Origin: Theropithecus gelada
Lineage: Eukaryota > Chordata > Mammalia > Primates > Cercopithecidae
Reading direction: 5' to 3'
NCBI RefSeq assembly: GCF_003255815.1
Contig: NC_037672.1
Location: forward strand, 107,212,686-107,276,685
DNA length: 64,000 bases
This document shows positions 34,501 to 43,877 of this stretch, in pieces. Made by a program: the position numbers and the translations under genes. The notes beneath the pieces are model-generated. The model saw nothing but the letters and a program-made list of their open reading frames with translations. It was not told the origin of the DNA and did not search any database. Each line of letters begins with the position of its first letter. Position 1 is the stretch's first letter.

Positions 34501-36861
34501 AGTGGTGTGATCTTGGCTCACCACAACCTCCGCCTCCTGGGTTCAAGTGATTTTCCTGTCTCAGCCTCCTGAGTAGCCGGGATTACAGGCATGCGCCACC
34601 ATGCCCAGCTAATTTTTTTTTTTTTTTTGTATTTTCAGGAGAGACGGGGTTTTGCTATGTTGTCCTGGCTGGTCTCGAACTCCTGGTCTCAAGTGATCCA
34701 CCTGCCTCAGCCTCCTGGAAGTGCTGGGATGACAGGTGTGAGTCACCGCGCCCGGCCTGCATTAATATTTAAAAACCTGGATAAAGTAAGAAATAGCTTT
34801 ATTGATATGGAGAAAATAAATTTTAATGAAGGAGCTACCCTCTATAACAGATACAGAAATTCCTTTTCATTTGCAATCTACTTATCAAAAATGTGCCCTT
34901 CCTTAAACCTGATTCTTGACCTCTTTTCACCTTTTTTTTTTTTTGAGACAGAGCCTCCCTCTGTCGCCCAGGGTGGAGTGCAGTGGCGCAATCTTGGCTC
35001 ACTGCAACCTCCTCCTCCCGGATTCAAGAGATTCTCCTGCCTCAGCCTCCCCAGCAGCTGGGACTACAGGCGCCCACCACGGTGTCCGGCCCTCTTTTCA
35101 CTTCTCTTCCTTCCCAGGATAATGTAACTGCCACCTCCTTGTTCCTTAAATCAGTTTAGGTTTTACAAAACTAATCATTCCTTTTTTCACCTCACTCTAA
35201 TTTGATAATCCCTCCAGATAATCCTGCCAGCTACCATTTGTTGATGGCCTGGCGCCTTAGATACCTTATCTCACAGTTCCACAGCTCAGGAACAGGGACA
35301 GAGGGGGCCAGGCGTGCCAAGGTCGGCAAAGTCGAGTTGGGATTGAAAGCCAGGCCCACCTGCAGATTCCAAAGTCTCTGCAGGCCCATCTCCACGCAGC
35401 CCCTCCCACCTGAGACCAGCTACCTTTCTAAACTTTGTTCAACTTCCCAAACGACTTGGATCATTCTACTGTCATCGTCTTCATTCACTGCACTCTCTAT
35501 GAAAATCTACCCATCGGCTCCATCAACAATATGTTTAGTAACCCTATGTAGAGTAACCTCCATCAGGCCTAGAACATGTACCGGGGAGTGCGGTGGAGGA
35601 AGAAGAGGAAGGGAGCAGGTGAGTGAAGGAAACCCGGGCTTCCCGCCCCTAGAGATTGCAACTGGATCCTGTGCCTCCAGGACAAGGCTACTCCCTCTAC
35701 GACCATGTGACTTTTACAACTTGCCTCTGGAGCACCACTTCCTTTGTGCAGCAAAATATAAAAAGTTCTTAAACAAAGGCACTCTAACCAACTGCAGGCG
35801 TTTCTTTCTTTCTTTTTTTTTCTTGATTCTCACTCTGTCGCGGAGGTTGGAGTGCAGTGGCGCGATCTCACTGCAACCTCCACCTCCCGGCCTCAAACGA
35901 TTCTCCTGTCTCAGCCTCCCCAGCAGCAGGCGCCCACGCCTGGCTAATTTTTTGTATTTTTAGTAGAGACGGGGTTTCACCGTGTTAGTTAGGCTGGTCC
36001 AGAACTCCCGATCTTTGGTGATCCGCCCGCCTCGGCCTCCCAAGGTGTTGGGATTACAGGCGTGAGTCACCGCGTCCGGCCAACTGCAGGCGTTTCGAAC
36101 TTTTTGTTTGTTTTACTCTGGCCAGGCTTGAAGTTTCTAAACTTTACCAGTAATAAGTGACAGAACGTATGCTCTTAGCAATAGATTATTTTGCAGAGAA
36201 AAGTTATTGTGGTTTTGGCTCAAGCCGACAGACAGCAGCAGGTTTCCCGGATGCAGAAGAGAGCTACCGGGGTATGCTCCCCGCCAGGAACTGGCCGCCT
36301 CCAGCTGAAGCCCGGGCGGACTCAGGGCCTTGGCCCGGGCACCCCGCGGCCAGTTATGATTTATGACTCGGCGGAACAACCCCTCCTTTTTACTTTTCGA
36401 AGTGAGCAAACAAAAGATCCAACCCCCAAAAGTCAGCATTTAAAACGGCCAGGCGTGGGGGAACGTCAGGCCCAGGTGGGGCCAGCCTTTTAAGGTTTAA
36501 ACAGCCGAGGCGCCCCGAAAGTGCTCATTGCCCGGGAGGACAAAGGCGGCAGGGGCATGCCCCGGCCCCGGCGCCGCTACCCGGGACCGCCAGGAGGCGG
36601 CGGCCAGGTCCCGGAGTGCTTCTTAGACTGACGCTCGAAGCCGTCCCCGCCAGCCCTGAGCCCTTCAATCCAAGAGTGCAACTGTTCCAGGCCGCCCTGC
36701 AAAGCCGAAGGAACCCGCCGCCCCGCTCCGGTCCGCGAGACCAGCCCGCTAATCCGCATTTCCCCTCCAGCAGGAGCAAGACGCAGACCTGCTCGGTGCC
36801 CAGTCAGCGCCCCCGGCCTACCTGCGGGGTGCACCCCGCGGAGCCCCGACGCCGAGCTCAT
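22426..36861 (-). CDS. CASP6: CASP6, caspase-6, complete seven-exon coding sequence
   Basis: Minus-strand join 36861-36822, 31838-31796, 31276-31130, 30311-30235, 28202-28027, 24238-24079, 22664-22426; the lengths sum to 882 nt, giving 293 residues plus TAA, the usual CASP6 length. Every junction is AG/GT and in phase. Caspase-6 is a cytosolic and nuclear cysteine protease that cleaves after Asp (VEXD-like sites, lamin A among known substrates). Visible: short prodomain ending TETD23; His121 in SHGEG; Cys163 in QACRG; linker processing sites DAVD179 and TEVD193; then the small subunit with [19 protein letters not shown]. All catalytic and processing residues are present. The start codon is the first ATG of exon 1, in a CpG island, and matches the family N-terminus MSSASGLR. 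Differences from the human protein as I recall it (for example Ser for Tyr after TDAF, and GV for RG after LR) suggest a non-human primate. Confidence 0.97.
23003..23290 (+). repeat. AluS-like, full length
   Basis: GCTGGGCATGGTGGCTAATG start; A-rich tail leads into the TA/CA microsatellite. Confidence 0.94.
23291..23480 (+). repeat. Complex (CA)n/(TA)n microsatellite between two Alus
   Basis: It begins as an A-tail-derived CA run, then irregular TATATA/ATACAT units. It lies in the CASP6 last intron. Confidence 0.9.
23485..23773 (+). repeat. AluJ-like
   Basis: GCTGAGTGCAATGGCTCAAA start and GCCATGATCATGCTACTGCA right arm; A14 tail. Confidence 0.92.
24079..24238 (-). CDS. CASP6: CASP6 coding exon 6, catalytic cysteine
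   Basis: Acceptor TTGTCTTGTAG, donor GTGTGT. It starts [10 protein letters not shown] with Cys163, carries the DAVD and TEVD linker sites, and ends in ...LMCYSVAE. Confidence 0.96.
24452..24730 (-). repeat. AluY-like, reverse
   Basis: GAGATGGAGTCTCGCTCTGT, CTGACCTCGTGATCCGCCTG, and GCACCCGGCC. It has a small insertion, GGATGGAGTGCAATGG, and a deletion near 24555. Confidence 0.93.
25061..25148 (+). repeat. 28-base minisatellite with AP-1-like sites, three units
   Basis: Units with GACTCACTCA followed by an ACATTAAA-type spacer repeat with an exact 28-base period. TGACTCA occurs at 25069-25075 and 25125-25131; the middle unit has AGACTCA at 25097-25103. Confidence 0.85.
25160..25556 (+). mobile_element. 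MLT1-type MaLR LTR
   Basis: AATCCAACATGACCAGTGTC, ATGCACAGAAGAAAGACCAT and TTTGTTATGGCCACCTTATA are MLT1 landmarks. Solo LTR, non-coding. Confidence 0.85.
25795..25950 (-). repeat. MIR
   Basis: CCGTATGCCAGGTACCGTTC then CATGAGGGAGGTGCTCTTTT, reverse MIR core. Confidence 0.8.
26412..26826 (+). mobile_element. MSTA/MSTB-type MaLR LTR
   Basis: Begins TTGATACGGTTTGG and ends TATAGCAATGCAAAAATAGA. Solo LTR in CASP6 intron 5. Confidence 0.85.
26920..27214 (+). repeat. AluS-like
   Basis: GGCTGGGTGCAGTGGCTCAT to CTCCATCTC + A14 tail. Confidence 0.95.
27259..27537 (-). repeat. Alu, internally deleted
   Basis: T8 GAGACAGAGTCTCTGACACC start; lost sequence between GTGCC and TAATGGCTGG. Confidence 0.92.
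27560..28020 (+). other. CASP6 intron 5 next to exon 5, nothing recognised
   Basis: No repeat or RNA gene is visible between the Alu at 27537 and the exon. Confidence 0.5.
28027..28202 (-). CDS. CASP6: CASP6 coding exon 5, catalytic histidine
   Basis: Acceptor TCCTTTATAG, donor GTAAGA. It encodes [17 protein letters not shown] with His121 and ends KPKIFIIQ, just before the catalytic Cys encoded by the next exon. Opposite-facing Alus flank it on both sides. Confidence 0.96.
28338..28947 (-). repeat. Older Alu split by a younger Alu
   Basis: Pieces 28338-28511 and 28815-28947. The two halves join across AATTTTTGTATTTTT, which is present twice as the target duplication of the inserted AluYR. 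Confidence 0.94.
28512..28814 (-). repeat. AluYR-like young Alu nested in an older Alu
   Basis: T-run, GTGGCCGGATCTCAGCTCAC, ACCTCGCCCGGCTAG and GGCTTGAGCCACCGCGCCCG: the reverse complement of the Old World monkey AluYR diagnostic bases. Bounded exactly by the 15-base direct repeat at 28497-28511 and 28815-28829. Confidence 0.95.
29287..29569 (+). repeat. AluS-like
   Basis: GGCCAGGCGCGGTGGCTCAC start; A17 tail. Confidence 0.95.
29580..30230 (-). other. CASP6 intron 4, nothing recognised
   Basis: No repeat family is clear. A short Alu-like phrase CAAGGCCGAGTGCGGTGACA at about 29604 is isolated. Confidence 0.45.
30235..30311 (-). CDS. CASP6: CASP6 coding exon 4
   Basis: Acceptor ATATCACTAG, donor GTAGGT. 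It encodes [20 protein letters not shown] and LKIHE. Phases are 2 in and 1 out. Confidence 0.94.
30781..31077 (-). repeat. AluJ-like, reverse
   Basis: TTAGAGACAAGGTCTCCCTC start, CACACCTGGCC end; it ends 53 bases from CASP6 exon 3. Confidence 0.93.
31130..31276 (-). CDS. CASP6: CASP6 coding exon 3
   Basis: Acceptor CATTAACAG, donor GTAGTA. It encodes [12 protein letters not shown], the [17 protein letters not shown] strand of the large subunit, and [12 protein letters not shown]. It is in frame across 147 nt. Confidence 0.95.
31280..31795 (-). other. CASP6 intron 2, nothing recognised
   Basis: No repeats or other features identified. Confidence 0.5.
31796..31838 (-). CDS. CASP6: CASP6 coding exon 2
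   Basis: Acceptor TTTTTAATAG, donor GTAAAG. It encodes [13 protein letters not shown], which contains the TETD23 prodomain cleavage site, and ends with two bases of an Arg codon. Confidence 0.93.
31840..32440 (-). other. CASP6 intron 1, 3' part, nothing recognised
   Basis: No repeat family recognised before the hAT element at about 32446. Confidence 0.45.
32446..32635. repeat. Short non-autonomous hAT-type DNA transposon
   Basis: Near-inverted ends CAGTGCTATGTCATGGAACT and CCAGACAGTGC, and the body GGTAGCCACTGGCCACATGT. I recognise the family's sequence but am unsure of its name. Confidence 0.65.
33015..33115. repeat. MER3/MER5-like hAT fragment
   Basis: TTTTGCTCAACCTTGGACAT ... GAGAATCAGAATCTT resembles short Charlie-derived elements. 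Weak. Confidence 0.35.
33116..33856 (-). other. CASP6 intron 1, nothing recognised
   Basis: No feature recognised before the 7SL-like element. Confidence 0.45.
33857..34014 (+). ncRNA. 7SL RNA-derived pseudogene monomer with S-domain deletion
   Basis: GGCCGGGCATAGTGGC then GTTCTAGGATATAGTGTGCT, and after a short joint CCTGTAAATAGCCACCATAC and CAGCCTGAGTAACAGAGCTA. The GTTCTRGG..TAGTGYGCTATG and CCTGTRAATAGCCAC blocks belong to 7SL and are absent from Alu. About 140 bases of the S domain are missing. It is a retropseudogene, not a functional SRP RNA. Confidence 0.75.
34020..34460 (-). other. CASP6 intron 1, poly(T) and unrecognised sequence
   Basis: A T18 run at 34070-34087; otherwise no recognised feature. 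Confidence 0.4.
34463..34757 (-). repeat. AluS-like with an expanded mid-T run
   Basis: GAGACGGAGTCTCACTCTGT start and CGCGCCCGGCC end. The middle T run after CAGCTAA is 16 bases. Confidence 0.94.
34929..35091 (-). repeat. Alu right arm, truncated
   Basis: GAGACAGAGCCTCCCTCTGT to CACCACGGTGTCCGGCC; the left arm is absent. Confidence 0.92.
35092..35787 (-). other. CASP6 intron 1, nothing recognised
   Basis: Single-copy-looking sequence; an open frame running through here on + is judged accidental. Confidence 0.45.
35805..36080 (-). repeat. Alu with internal deletions and intact target duplication
   Basis: The 17-base CCAACTGCAGGCGTTTC repeat at 35788-35804 and 36080-36096 bounds it. Two short deletions shorten the right arm. 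Confidence 0.94.
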
Positions 36862-37110
36862 TGCGGCCAAGCGCACAGCCAGACGCCCTGGCCTCCGCTT
36901 CCTGAAGCCAGAGGCTCCCGGCCCCGCCCTCGGCCCTTCCTCGACGGCCCCGCCCTCTGCCCCCGAGAGTGGGGCCAGTTGGTTCTGGCGCCGCCGTAGC
37001 TACAGTGGATCGTGCTGGTCCTTCCCACAGAGTTAAAGCTCCTCCCAGTCGCTCCGGAGCCCGCGGGGGCCAAGAGCGCGGGGGCGGGGAGAGGTACGCG
37101 GTCTTCGCCC
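36490..37110 (-). promoter_or_regulatory. CASP6 CpG-island promoter
   Basis: The G+C content and CpG density rise sharply here relative to both flanks and surround CASP6 exon 1. There are GC-box (CCCCGCCC) motifs at about 36922-36929 and 36948-36955, 60-100 bases upstream of the ATG. No obvious TATA box is visible. The transcription start is not placed. Confidence 0.8.
36822..36861 (-). CDS. CASP6: CASP6 coding exon 1
   Basis: ATG at 36861-36859; 13 codons plus one base ([13 protein letters not shown]), then donor GTAGGC reading down from 36821. It lies in a CpG island. Confidence 0.93.
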
Positions 37111-37159
37111 CCAGGCCGGCTGGGACATGCCAGTTGCCACCCAGGGGATACACACAGAC

Positions 37160-37560
37160 CGCCTAGCCCGAGGCAATTTCACATCACTTGTGTGAGCTCG
37201 GCCTCATTTAATCCCAGCTGCCCCAAACATCTACTCTTCCTGACTTTCTAGAGGTACAGGCATAGATTGTTTTATACCACTTAGCAGATACTGCCTGTAT
37301 TTCAACATTGGCTCGCTTTGTCTCTGTGTCACATTTTGGTAATCTCGCAATATTTAAAATTTTTTCATTGTTATTATGTCTGCTATTGTGATCTGTGATC
37401 AGTAATCTTGAGTATTATTGTAATTGTTTTGGGGCACCATGAACCGCGCTCATAGAGGAAGGGGAAATTAATCCATAAGCCCTGTATGCGTTTGGACTGC
37501 TCCACCGACCTTTCCCTTCTCTCTTCCTCTCCTGGGGCCTCCCTACTCCTGGAAACACAA
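37160..37560 (+). other. Intergenic flank between the CASP6 promoter and Tigger1
   Basis: No repeat or gene recognised. Confidence 0.45.
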
Positions 37561-38136
37561 TATTGAAATTAGGCCAACTAATAATCCTACAAAGGCCTCT
37601 AAGTGTCCAAATGAAAGGAAGAGTCTGTCACTTTAAATCAAAAGCAAACATGATTAGTGAGGAAGTAATGTTGGTAGGCAGAAAGCTAGGCTTCTTGCTC
37701 CAGTTAGCCAAGTTGTGAGTGCAAAGGAGAAAAGCCAAGTCATGAATGCAAAGGAAAAAATTTTGAAGGAAATTAAAAATGCTACTCCAGTAAACACACA
37801 AAAGATAATAAAGCTAAACAGCCTTATTGCTGATATGGAGAAAGTTCTAGTTGGTCTGGATAGAAGATAAAACCAGCCACAACATTCCCTTAAGCCAAAG
37901 CCTAATCCAGAGCAAGGTCCTAACTCTTCATTTCTGTGGAGGCTGAGAGAGGTGAGGGAGTTGCAAAACAAAAGCTGGAAGCTAGCAGAGGATGGTTCCT
38001 GAGGTTTAAGGAAAGAAGCTATCTTCATGATATAAAAGTGCAAGGTGAAGCAGCAGCTGCTAATGTAGAAGCTGCATCAGGTTATCCAGCTCTAGCTAAA
38101 ATCATTGATAAAGGCATCTACACTAAACAACGATCT

Positions 38137-38421
38137 TTTGTTTTTGAGATAAGAGTCTTGCTCTGTCATCAAGGCTGGAGTACAGTGGTGCGATCTCGTG
38201 CAACTTCTGCCTCCTGGGTTCAAACGATTCTCCTGCCTTAGCCTTCCAAGTAACTGGGATTATAAGCATGTGCCACTATGTCCAGGTTAATTTTGTATTT
38301 TTAGTAGATATGGAGTTTCACCATGTTGGCCAGGCTGGTCTTGAACTCCTGACCTCGAGCAATCTGCCCGCCTCAGCCTCCCAAAGTGCTGGGATTACAG
38401 GTGTGAGCCACCATGCCCAGT
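38137..38421 (-). repeat. Alu inserted in Tigger1
   Basis: GAGATAAGAGTCTTGCTCTG start, CACCATGCCCAGTC end. Confidence 0.93.
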
Positions 38422-39111
38422 CAGAACAACAAATCTTAAATGTATATGAAACGGCCTTCTAGTGGAAGAAGATTCCATCTAAGACGTTCATAGCTGGAGA
38501 GAAGTCAATGCCTGTCTTCAAAGCTTCAAAGAACAGGCTGATGCTCTTGTTAGGGGCTAATACAACTGAAGACTTTAAAGTCAACATTCCTTTACCGTTC
38601 TGAAAATCCTAGCACCCTTAAGAATTATGCTAAATATGATCTATAAATGGACCAACGAAGCCTAGTTAGTGACAGCACATCTATTTACAGCATGGCTTAC
38701 GGAATATTTAAAGCCCACTCTTGAGCTCTAGTGCTCAGAAAAAAAGGTTCCTTTCAAAATATTACTCCTCATTGACAATACACCTGGTATCCGAGAGTTC
38801 TGATAGAGATGTGCAGAAACTGATGCTGTTATGCTTGCTAACACAACATCCATTCTAAAGCCCATGGATCAAGGAGAAATTTTGACTTTCAAGTCTTATT
38901 TACAAAATACATTTCATAAGGCTGTAGTTGTCATCGTGATTCCTCTGATAGTTCTGAGCAAAGTAAATTGAAAATCTTCTGGAAAGGATTCATCATTCCA
39001 GATGCCATTAAGAACATCTGTGATTCATGGGAGATCAAAATATCCACTTACGGTATGTAACTAGAAACTAGAGGGGGAAAAAAAAGAAAAACGAAAAATC
39101 AAAAATATATG

Positions 39112-39400
39112 TATCAGCCACAGTGGCTCATGCCTGTAAACCCAGCACTTTGGGAGGCCAAGGTGGGAGGATTGCTTGAGGCCAGGAGTTTTGAGACCAG
39201 CCTAGGCAACAAAGCAAGACCCTCTTTACAAAATTTTTTTTTAATTAGCCAAGAGTGGCGGCACATGCCTGTATTCCCAGCAACTCAGGACACTAAGATG
39301 GCAGGATTGTTTGAGCCCAAGTTTGAGACTGCAGTGAGCTGATTGTGCCACTGCACTCCAGTCTGGGTGACAAAGTAAGACTCTCTTTAAAAATATATAT
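39112..39400 (+). repeat. AluJ-like inserted in Tigger1
   Basis: AGCCACAGTGGCTCATGCCT start; ends in A/TA tail. Confidence 0.9.
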
Positions 39401-39515
39401 ATATTCTATTTTAATATATTAAATTTATATTTTATATATTATATATAAATATATATTATGTATATATAAATGTAAATACATATATATATATAAATATTTT
39501 TAAATTATATATACT
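39392..39515 (+). repeat. AT-rich microsatellite growing from an Alu tail
   Basis: TATATAT, TTTATAT and AATATAT units directly after the Alu. Confidence 0.85.
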
Positions 39516-39522
39516 TCAATTG

Positions 39523-39557
39523 GCACACTGGGTGGTATTTTATGGGCAGGACAACAT
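39523..39557 (-). repeat. Inverted repeat, copy 1 (35 bp)
   Basis: GCACACTGGGTGGTATTTTA ... reverse-complements 41197-41231 with one mismatch. It sits in AT-rich DNA inside the Tigger1. Confidence 0.9.
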
Positions 39558-40031
39558 ACCAACCCATTTTATATATACACACAAACGTTATATACAGGCA
39601 TATGTATATATACTCCACATTAACAGGAGTTTGAAAGAAGTTAATTCCAATCCTCATCAATGATGTTGAGGTGTTCAAGACTTCAGTGAAGGAAGTCACT
39701 GTAGATGTGGCAGAAGTATTAAGACAAATAGAACTGAAAGTATGGCCTGAAAATGTGGCTGTATTGTTGCCATCTCATGATAAAACTTTGATAGATGAGG
39801 AGATGCTTTTTATGGATGAACAAAGAAAGTGGTTTCTTGAGATAGAATCTACTCCTGGTGAATATGCTGTGAATACTGTTTAAATGACAACAAAGGATTC
39901 AGAGTATTAGTTGACAAAGCAGTGGCAGGGTTTGGGGGGACTGACCCCAATTTTGAAAGAAGGGTCAAATGCTATCAAACAGCATCACATGCTACAGGGA
40001 AATCTTTAGTGAATGGAACAATCAATGGATG

Positions 40032-40325
40032 GCCAGGTGCAGTGGCTCACGCCTGTAATCCCAGGACTTTGGGAGGCCAAGGCAGGCAGATCACTTGAAG
40101 CCAGGAGTTCGAGCCCAGACTGGCCAACATGGTGAAACCCTGTCTCTACTAAAAATACAAAAATTAGCTGGGCACGGTGGCAGGCACCTGTAATCCCAGG
40201 CACTGAGGAGGCTGAGGCATGAGAAACACTTGAACCAGGAGGCAGAGGGTGCAGTGAACCAAGATCATGCCACTGCACTCTAGCCTGGATGACAGAGCGA
40301 GACTCCATCTCAAAAAAAAAAAAGA
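40032..40325 (+). repeat. AluS-like inserted in Tigger1
   Basis: GGCCAGGTGCAGTGGCTCAC start; A-rich tail. Confidence 0.94.
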
Positions 40326-40792
40326 AAAAAGAATGAAGCAAACTTCCTTATTAAGAAACTGTCAGTCACCCCAGCCTTCGGCAAATACCACCCTAATCAG
40401 TCAGCAGCCCTCAAAAAGACCCACATCAACAAAGATTATAGCTCACTGTAGGCTCAGGTGATCTCTAGCATCTTTTAGCAATATTTTAAAATTAAGGTAT
40501 ATACATTATTTTTTTAGACATGTTATTGCAAACTTAATAGACTGCACTTTAGTATAAACAACTTTTATATGCACTGGGAAACCAGAAAATTTGTGTGACT
40601 CTTTATTGGTGTTCTGGAACCAAACTCGGAATCTCTCTGAGGTATCCCATAGTTGGTGGCGTATATGTTCCTGTTTCATGTGTAGTCCTTTCCCCAGTGC
40701 GAGTTACTTTGTAGGACTTGCAGTAACTTATTTTAAATGCTCTTTGTTTGTATAGGAGACTTGGGCCAAAGTAAACTACAGGTAACTCCTGG

Positions 40793-41084
40793 ATTTTTTT
40801 TTTTTTGTGAGACAGTTTTAGCTCTTGTTGCCCAGGCTGGAGTACAATGGCATGATCTCGGCTCACCGCAACCTCTGCCTCCCAGGTTCAAGCGATTCTC
40901 CTGCCTCAGCCTCCCAAGTAGCTAGGATTACAGGCATGCACCACCATGCCTGGCTAATTTTGTATTTTTAGTAGAGACGGGGTTTCTCCATGTTGGTCAG
41001 GCTGCTATCAAACTCCCGACCTGGTATCCGCCCACCGTGGCCTCCCAGAATGCTGGGATTATGGGCGTGAGCCACCGCACCCGG
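40793..41084 (-). repeat. Alu, reverse
   Basis: GTGAGACAGTTTTAGCTCTT start, CCGCACCCGG end, flanked by ACTCCTGGATTTTT direct repeats. Confidence 0.93.
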
Positions 41085-41196
41085 TTACTCCTGGATTTTT
41101 CAAATCTGGCTTTCACAGGTAGAGCTAATTCAGGGACAGGATCATGCAGAAATTCACAGAACGATGAGGGTCTCTATGGTGTTTCTTGGGGAAAGC

Positions 41197-41231
41197 ATGT
41201 TGTCCTACCCATAAAATACCACCCAGTGTGC
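41197..41231 (+). repeat. Inverted repeat, copy 2 (35 bp)
   Basis: ATGTTGTCCTACCCATAAAA ... is the reverse complement of 39523-39557, 34 of 35 positions. Confidence 0.9.
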
Positions 41232-41239
41232 TAACAAGG

Positions 41240-42320
41240 TACCATGGCTTGCTCAATGTTGGATTTAATTTAGCTCCTCCTTGGGTGGTTGGCTATTGTA
41301 CAAAATTTACTTTGACAATGCTTTCAGATTTGATGAAATGGTGGCTTTATCTTTTGTAATTCCTCTGGACTTTGTAATTTTAAAAGCAAGCAATCTTAGA
41401 GTGGGAAAAAATTAAAATGTGTTAAGGCACCATTTCTAATATATTAAAATAAGTATAAGGAATACTTAAGAAATAGGTATAAGGAACTCATCTCATGCCA
41501 TTATTTGGGAGAGAAAAAATCTAATTTGATAACTTCCACATCTGCCTGTGGTTCACGTCTTGATGTCATTAAATAGAGTATGAAATCAAAGAAGGGTTTT
41601 TACTCAAACCATTTACTGTTCATTTCACTCTATGCATAAAATATCTCAGAAATCACTGTCTTAGTAACTTATTCTGCAACAAAGACATGGAATGTCTATA
41701 TTTCCCTTGTATGGTGGTTGTGATGATTGGGTTAAGTGACTGTGAAGGACTCAGAATACTGCCTGCCATGTGAAGAGTTCAGTGAATATTGGTTATTACC
41801 ATCTTCTTGTACTCGTTGGAAACAGGAGTGGCATTTTTTGGTTTCCTCATTACCTACCCCAGTTGCCTTGCATGTGGCTCAATATTTAGCCATTGACTAC
41901 AATTCAGGGTTTTCACATTTACACTCTGGCTTTTATCCAGTCTGAATGAGTTATCTGATCACCAGAACTTACAGTCCTTTGGCCTCACTTTCAGGGTCTC
42001 TGAGTCCTGAAAACATTCCCTCTACAAGAGTGGAACTCCAGTTGGCTGACTTTCCACTTATCTGAAAAGAGCAGAGGGAAGGAATTTGTCATTTTTTTCT
42101 CCCTAAGTATCTTATCATCTCAGAATGTTACTACTATAGTCTATGTGGTTATATATTTTAAAACAATATTTTGTCTACCTTTTTTTCCCCCTTATTCACC
42201 ACTGATCAGGATTTTGTCTAAAAACATAAATATAGAGCATTTTCTGGGGTACTTATTTCAGAATTACAAATGTATAATTTTAGCCTCTTAAAGCAACAGC
42301 TAGCCACAGTAAAATGGCTG
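41240..42320 (+). other. Intergenic, nothing recognised
   Basis: No gene or repeat family identified. Confidence 0.45.
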
Positions 42321-42324
42321 AGTG

Positions 42325-42540
42325 CCTGGGACTGGGAAACAGGCTGCCCAGGTTCTAGTCATGGCTTCCCCATTTTATTTGCTGTTAGATATCTGACAGA
42401 TAATGCAACTTAACCTCTCATAGCTTCAAACTCTTTGCTGTAAAATAAGGTCCAAATCTATTCCAGAGTTTTTGAGACAGTAAATGGCAAACTCCTATGA
42501 CAGTACTGAACCCACAGCAAGCTTTCAGTACATTAGTTAT
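42325..42540 (+). repeat. MIR
   Basis: GGCTGCCCAGGTTCTAGTCA, AACTTAACCTCTCATAGCTT, and the ATGACAGTACTGAACCCACA tail. Confidence 0.75.
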
Positions 42541-42559
42541 TTTCAGCACTGAAGATTAT

Positions 42560-42752
42560 CTAAACTACTTCCCAAGCTGCAGTCTGTGAACCAGCAGTAT
42601 CATCCTCATCTGGGAACTTGTTAGAAACGCAAATTCTCTTGTCTACCCCAGACCTAGTGAATCAAAAACTCAGGGGGTGGGGTTCAGCAGTGTGTTTTAA
42701 CAAGCCCGCCAGTGAGTCTCATGCATACTCATGTTTGAGAACCACCAACATA
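42560..42752. repeat. MER5A hAT-Charlie element
   Basis: TGGGAACTTGTTAGAAACGC, CAGACCTAGTGAATCA and TTTGAGAACCACCA are MER5A landmarks. Confidence 0.85.
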
Positions 42753-42909
42753 GACTGGAATCCTACCAAGCGCTCTCTTCCCTCTCAAAGAAAAATATTC
42801 CCACAGTAAATCCATTAAAATTCAGATACACTAAGTTAACTGATAAGATGACTGGATTCTTCCTATATCTGAATAGTTTTCCATAAAAATGACTTATTGA
42901 AACTGGTTT

Positions 42910-43065
42910 GCCCTCCTATCTCAATCGTGTCTTCATTACAGTTTCTCTGCGCTCAGTGTCTCCTTTATGAAATAAACAGCCATCTCTGTCCCTGGAAGAA
43001 GTGTGTCAAAAGATTTTAAAGAGATAGGCATTATTTCAAGGCAATATATTATTTTGAAATATAAA
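42910..43065 (+). repeat. Direct duplication, copy A
   Basis: GCCCTCCTATCTCAATCGTG through GGCAATATATTATTTTG. It is repeated at 44251-44403. Confidence 0.8.
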
Positions 43066-43877
43066 TAAAAGTGGAACTTATTGAAACTGAAGGTCTTGGC
43101 TTGTCACCTATCATAGGAATGAAATATAGTTAAGTTCAGAGATAATTCTACAACTTAAAAATTTTGGTCACTAATTTTGGTGTTTACCTGTTTTCTCACA
43201 GAATTCATAGAGATATTAAATTTCTGTGATTCTGATTGCTATACTTAAAACTTGAAAGCCAACAAAGAAATGTTTGTCAAGTTGTCAACAAGGAGATTTT
43301 TGAAGGATGTAATGGAAACTGAATAAGGAAGTCTGAGGCAAAAAGTCTAACATCATTGTGACATATATAAAAGATGACACTACTGATCCCTTTATAGTTT
43401 TATTAATAACTATTATTTTTCATATACTGGTTGCACTGACTCATTTTTGCTCTTTTATTTTTTAGGCAGATGGTTGGTTTTTGTAGGATTAAGCAGTGAG
43501 GAAAAACAGCAAACTAAAAATGCTACTTCAAATATAGCACCACTCACCACATAAGGCTTAAATCAATATATTGCAAGTAATTTCTATGAATGTTGAACAA
43601 TGCAACATAGTGTATGTGAAAAGATCTTGCCTAATAAGTTTCATTCTACTCCTCAAAGTTACTGAAGTCAGTCAACTATTAATAACAGAATTTTTATAGA
43701 AAGATTCCATCTTCTTTACTGTTAGATGTTATACTTGTCTTGTACTATGATAAAATAATGAGCATTGTGCATCACACCTTCTGATAATCTCATACTTCTA
43801 TAAATACTGAAAGAAATAATCACTCTTTTAAATTTAGAGAGAGTGGGTTTTAGGCTAACAATTTGTTTCTTCTTTCC

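Larger units (their letters stand above)
37560..40650 (+). mobile_element. Tigger1 DNA transposon (TcMar/pogo), decayed, interrupted by three Alus
   Basis: Frame-broken transposase pieces occur in order: an N-terminal HTH part (about 37640-37900), the EASRGWFLRFKERSYLHDIK stretch (about 37976-38035), a catalytic-domain part (about 38440-39045), and the C-terminal DEQRKWFLEIESTPGEYAV part (39650-39885). The 3' non-coding end with its inverted terminus GAGGTATCCCATA lies near 40650. There are stops and deletions throughout, including loss of part of the DDE core. The left terminus is not clear. Confidence 0.85.

Noticed and set aside
34591..35127. 178-residue + strand open frame
   Set aside because: It joins two reverse Alus across a short spacer; it is a typical Alu-derived translation.
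35202..35963. 253-residue open frame on the + strand
   Set aside because: It runs through unrelated CASP6 intron sequence into an Alu, has no domain-like pattern, and opposes the gene. Its end is translated Alu.
36577..37153. Open frames on both strands in the CASP6 CpG island
   Set aside because: Same reason: G+C-driven openness. Only the 13-codon exon 1 matches a protein family.
37640..39885. Domesticated Tigger transposase gene
   Set aside because: Frameshifts, stops and large deletions separate the coding pieces; no splice structure restores a frame by eye.
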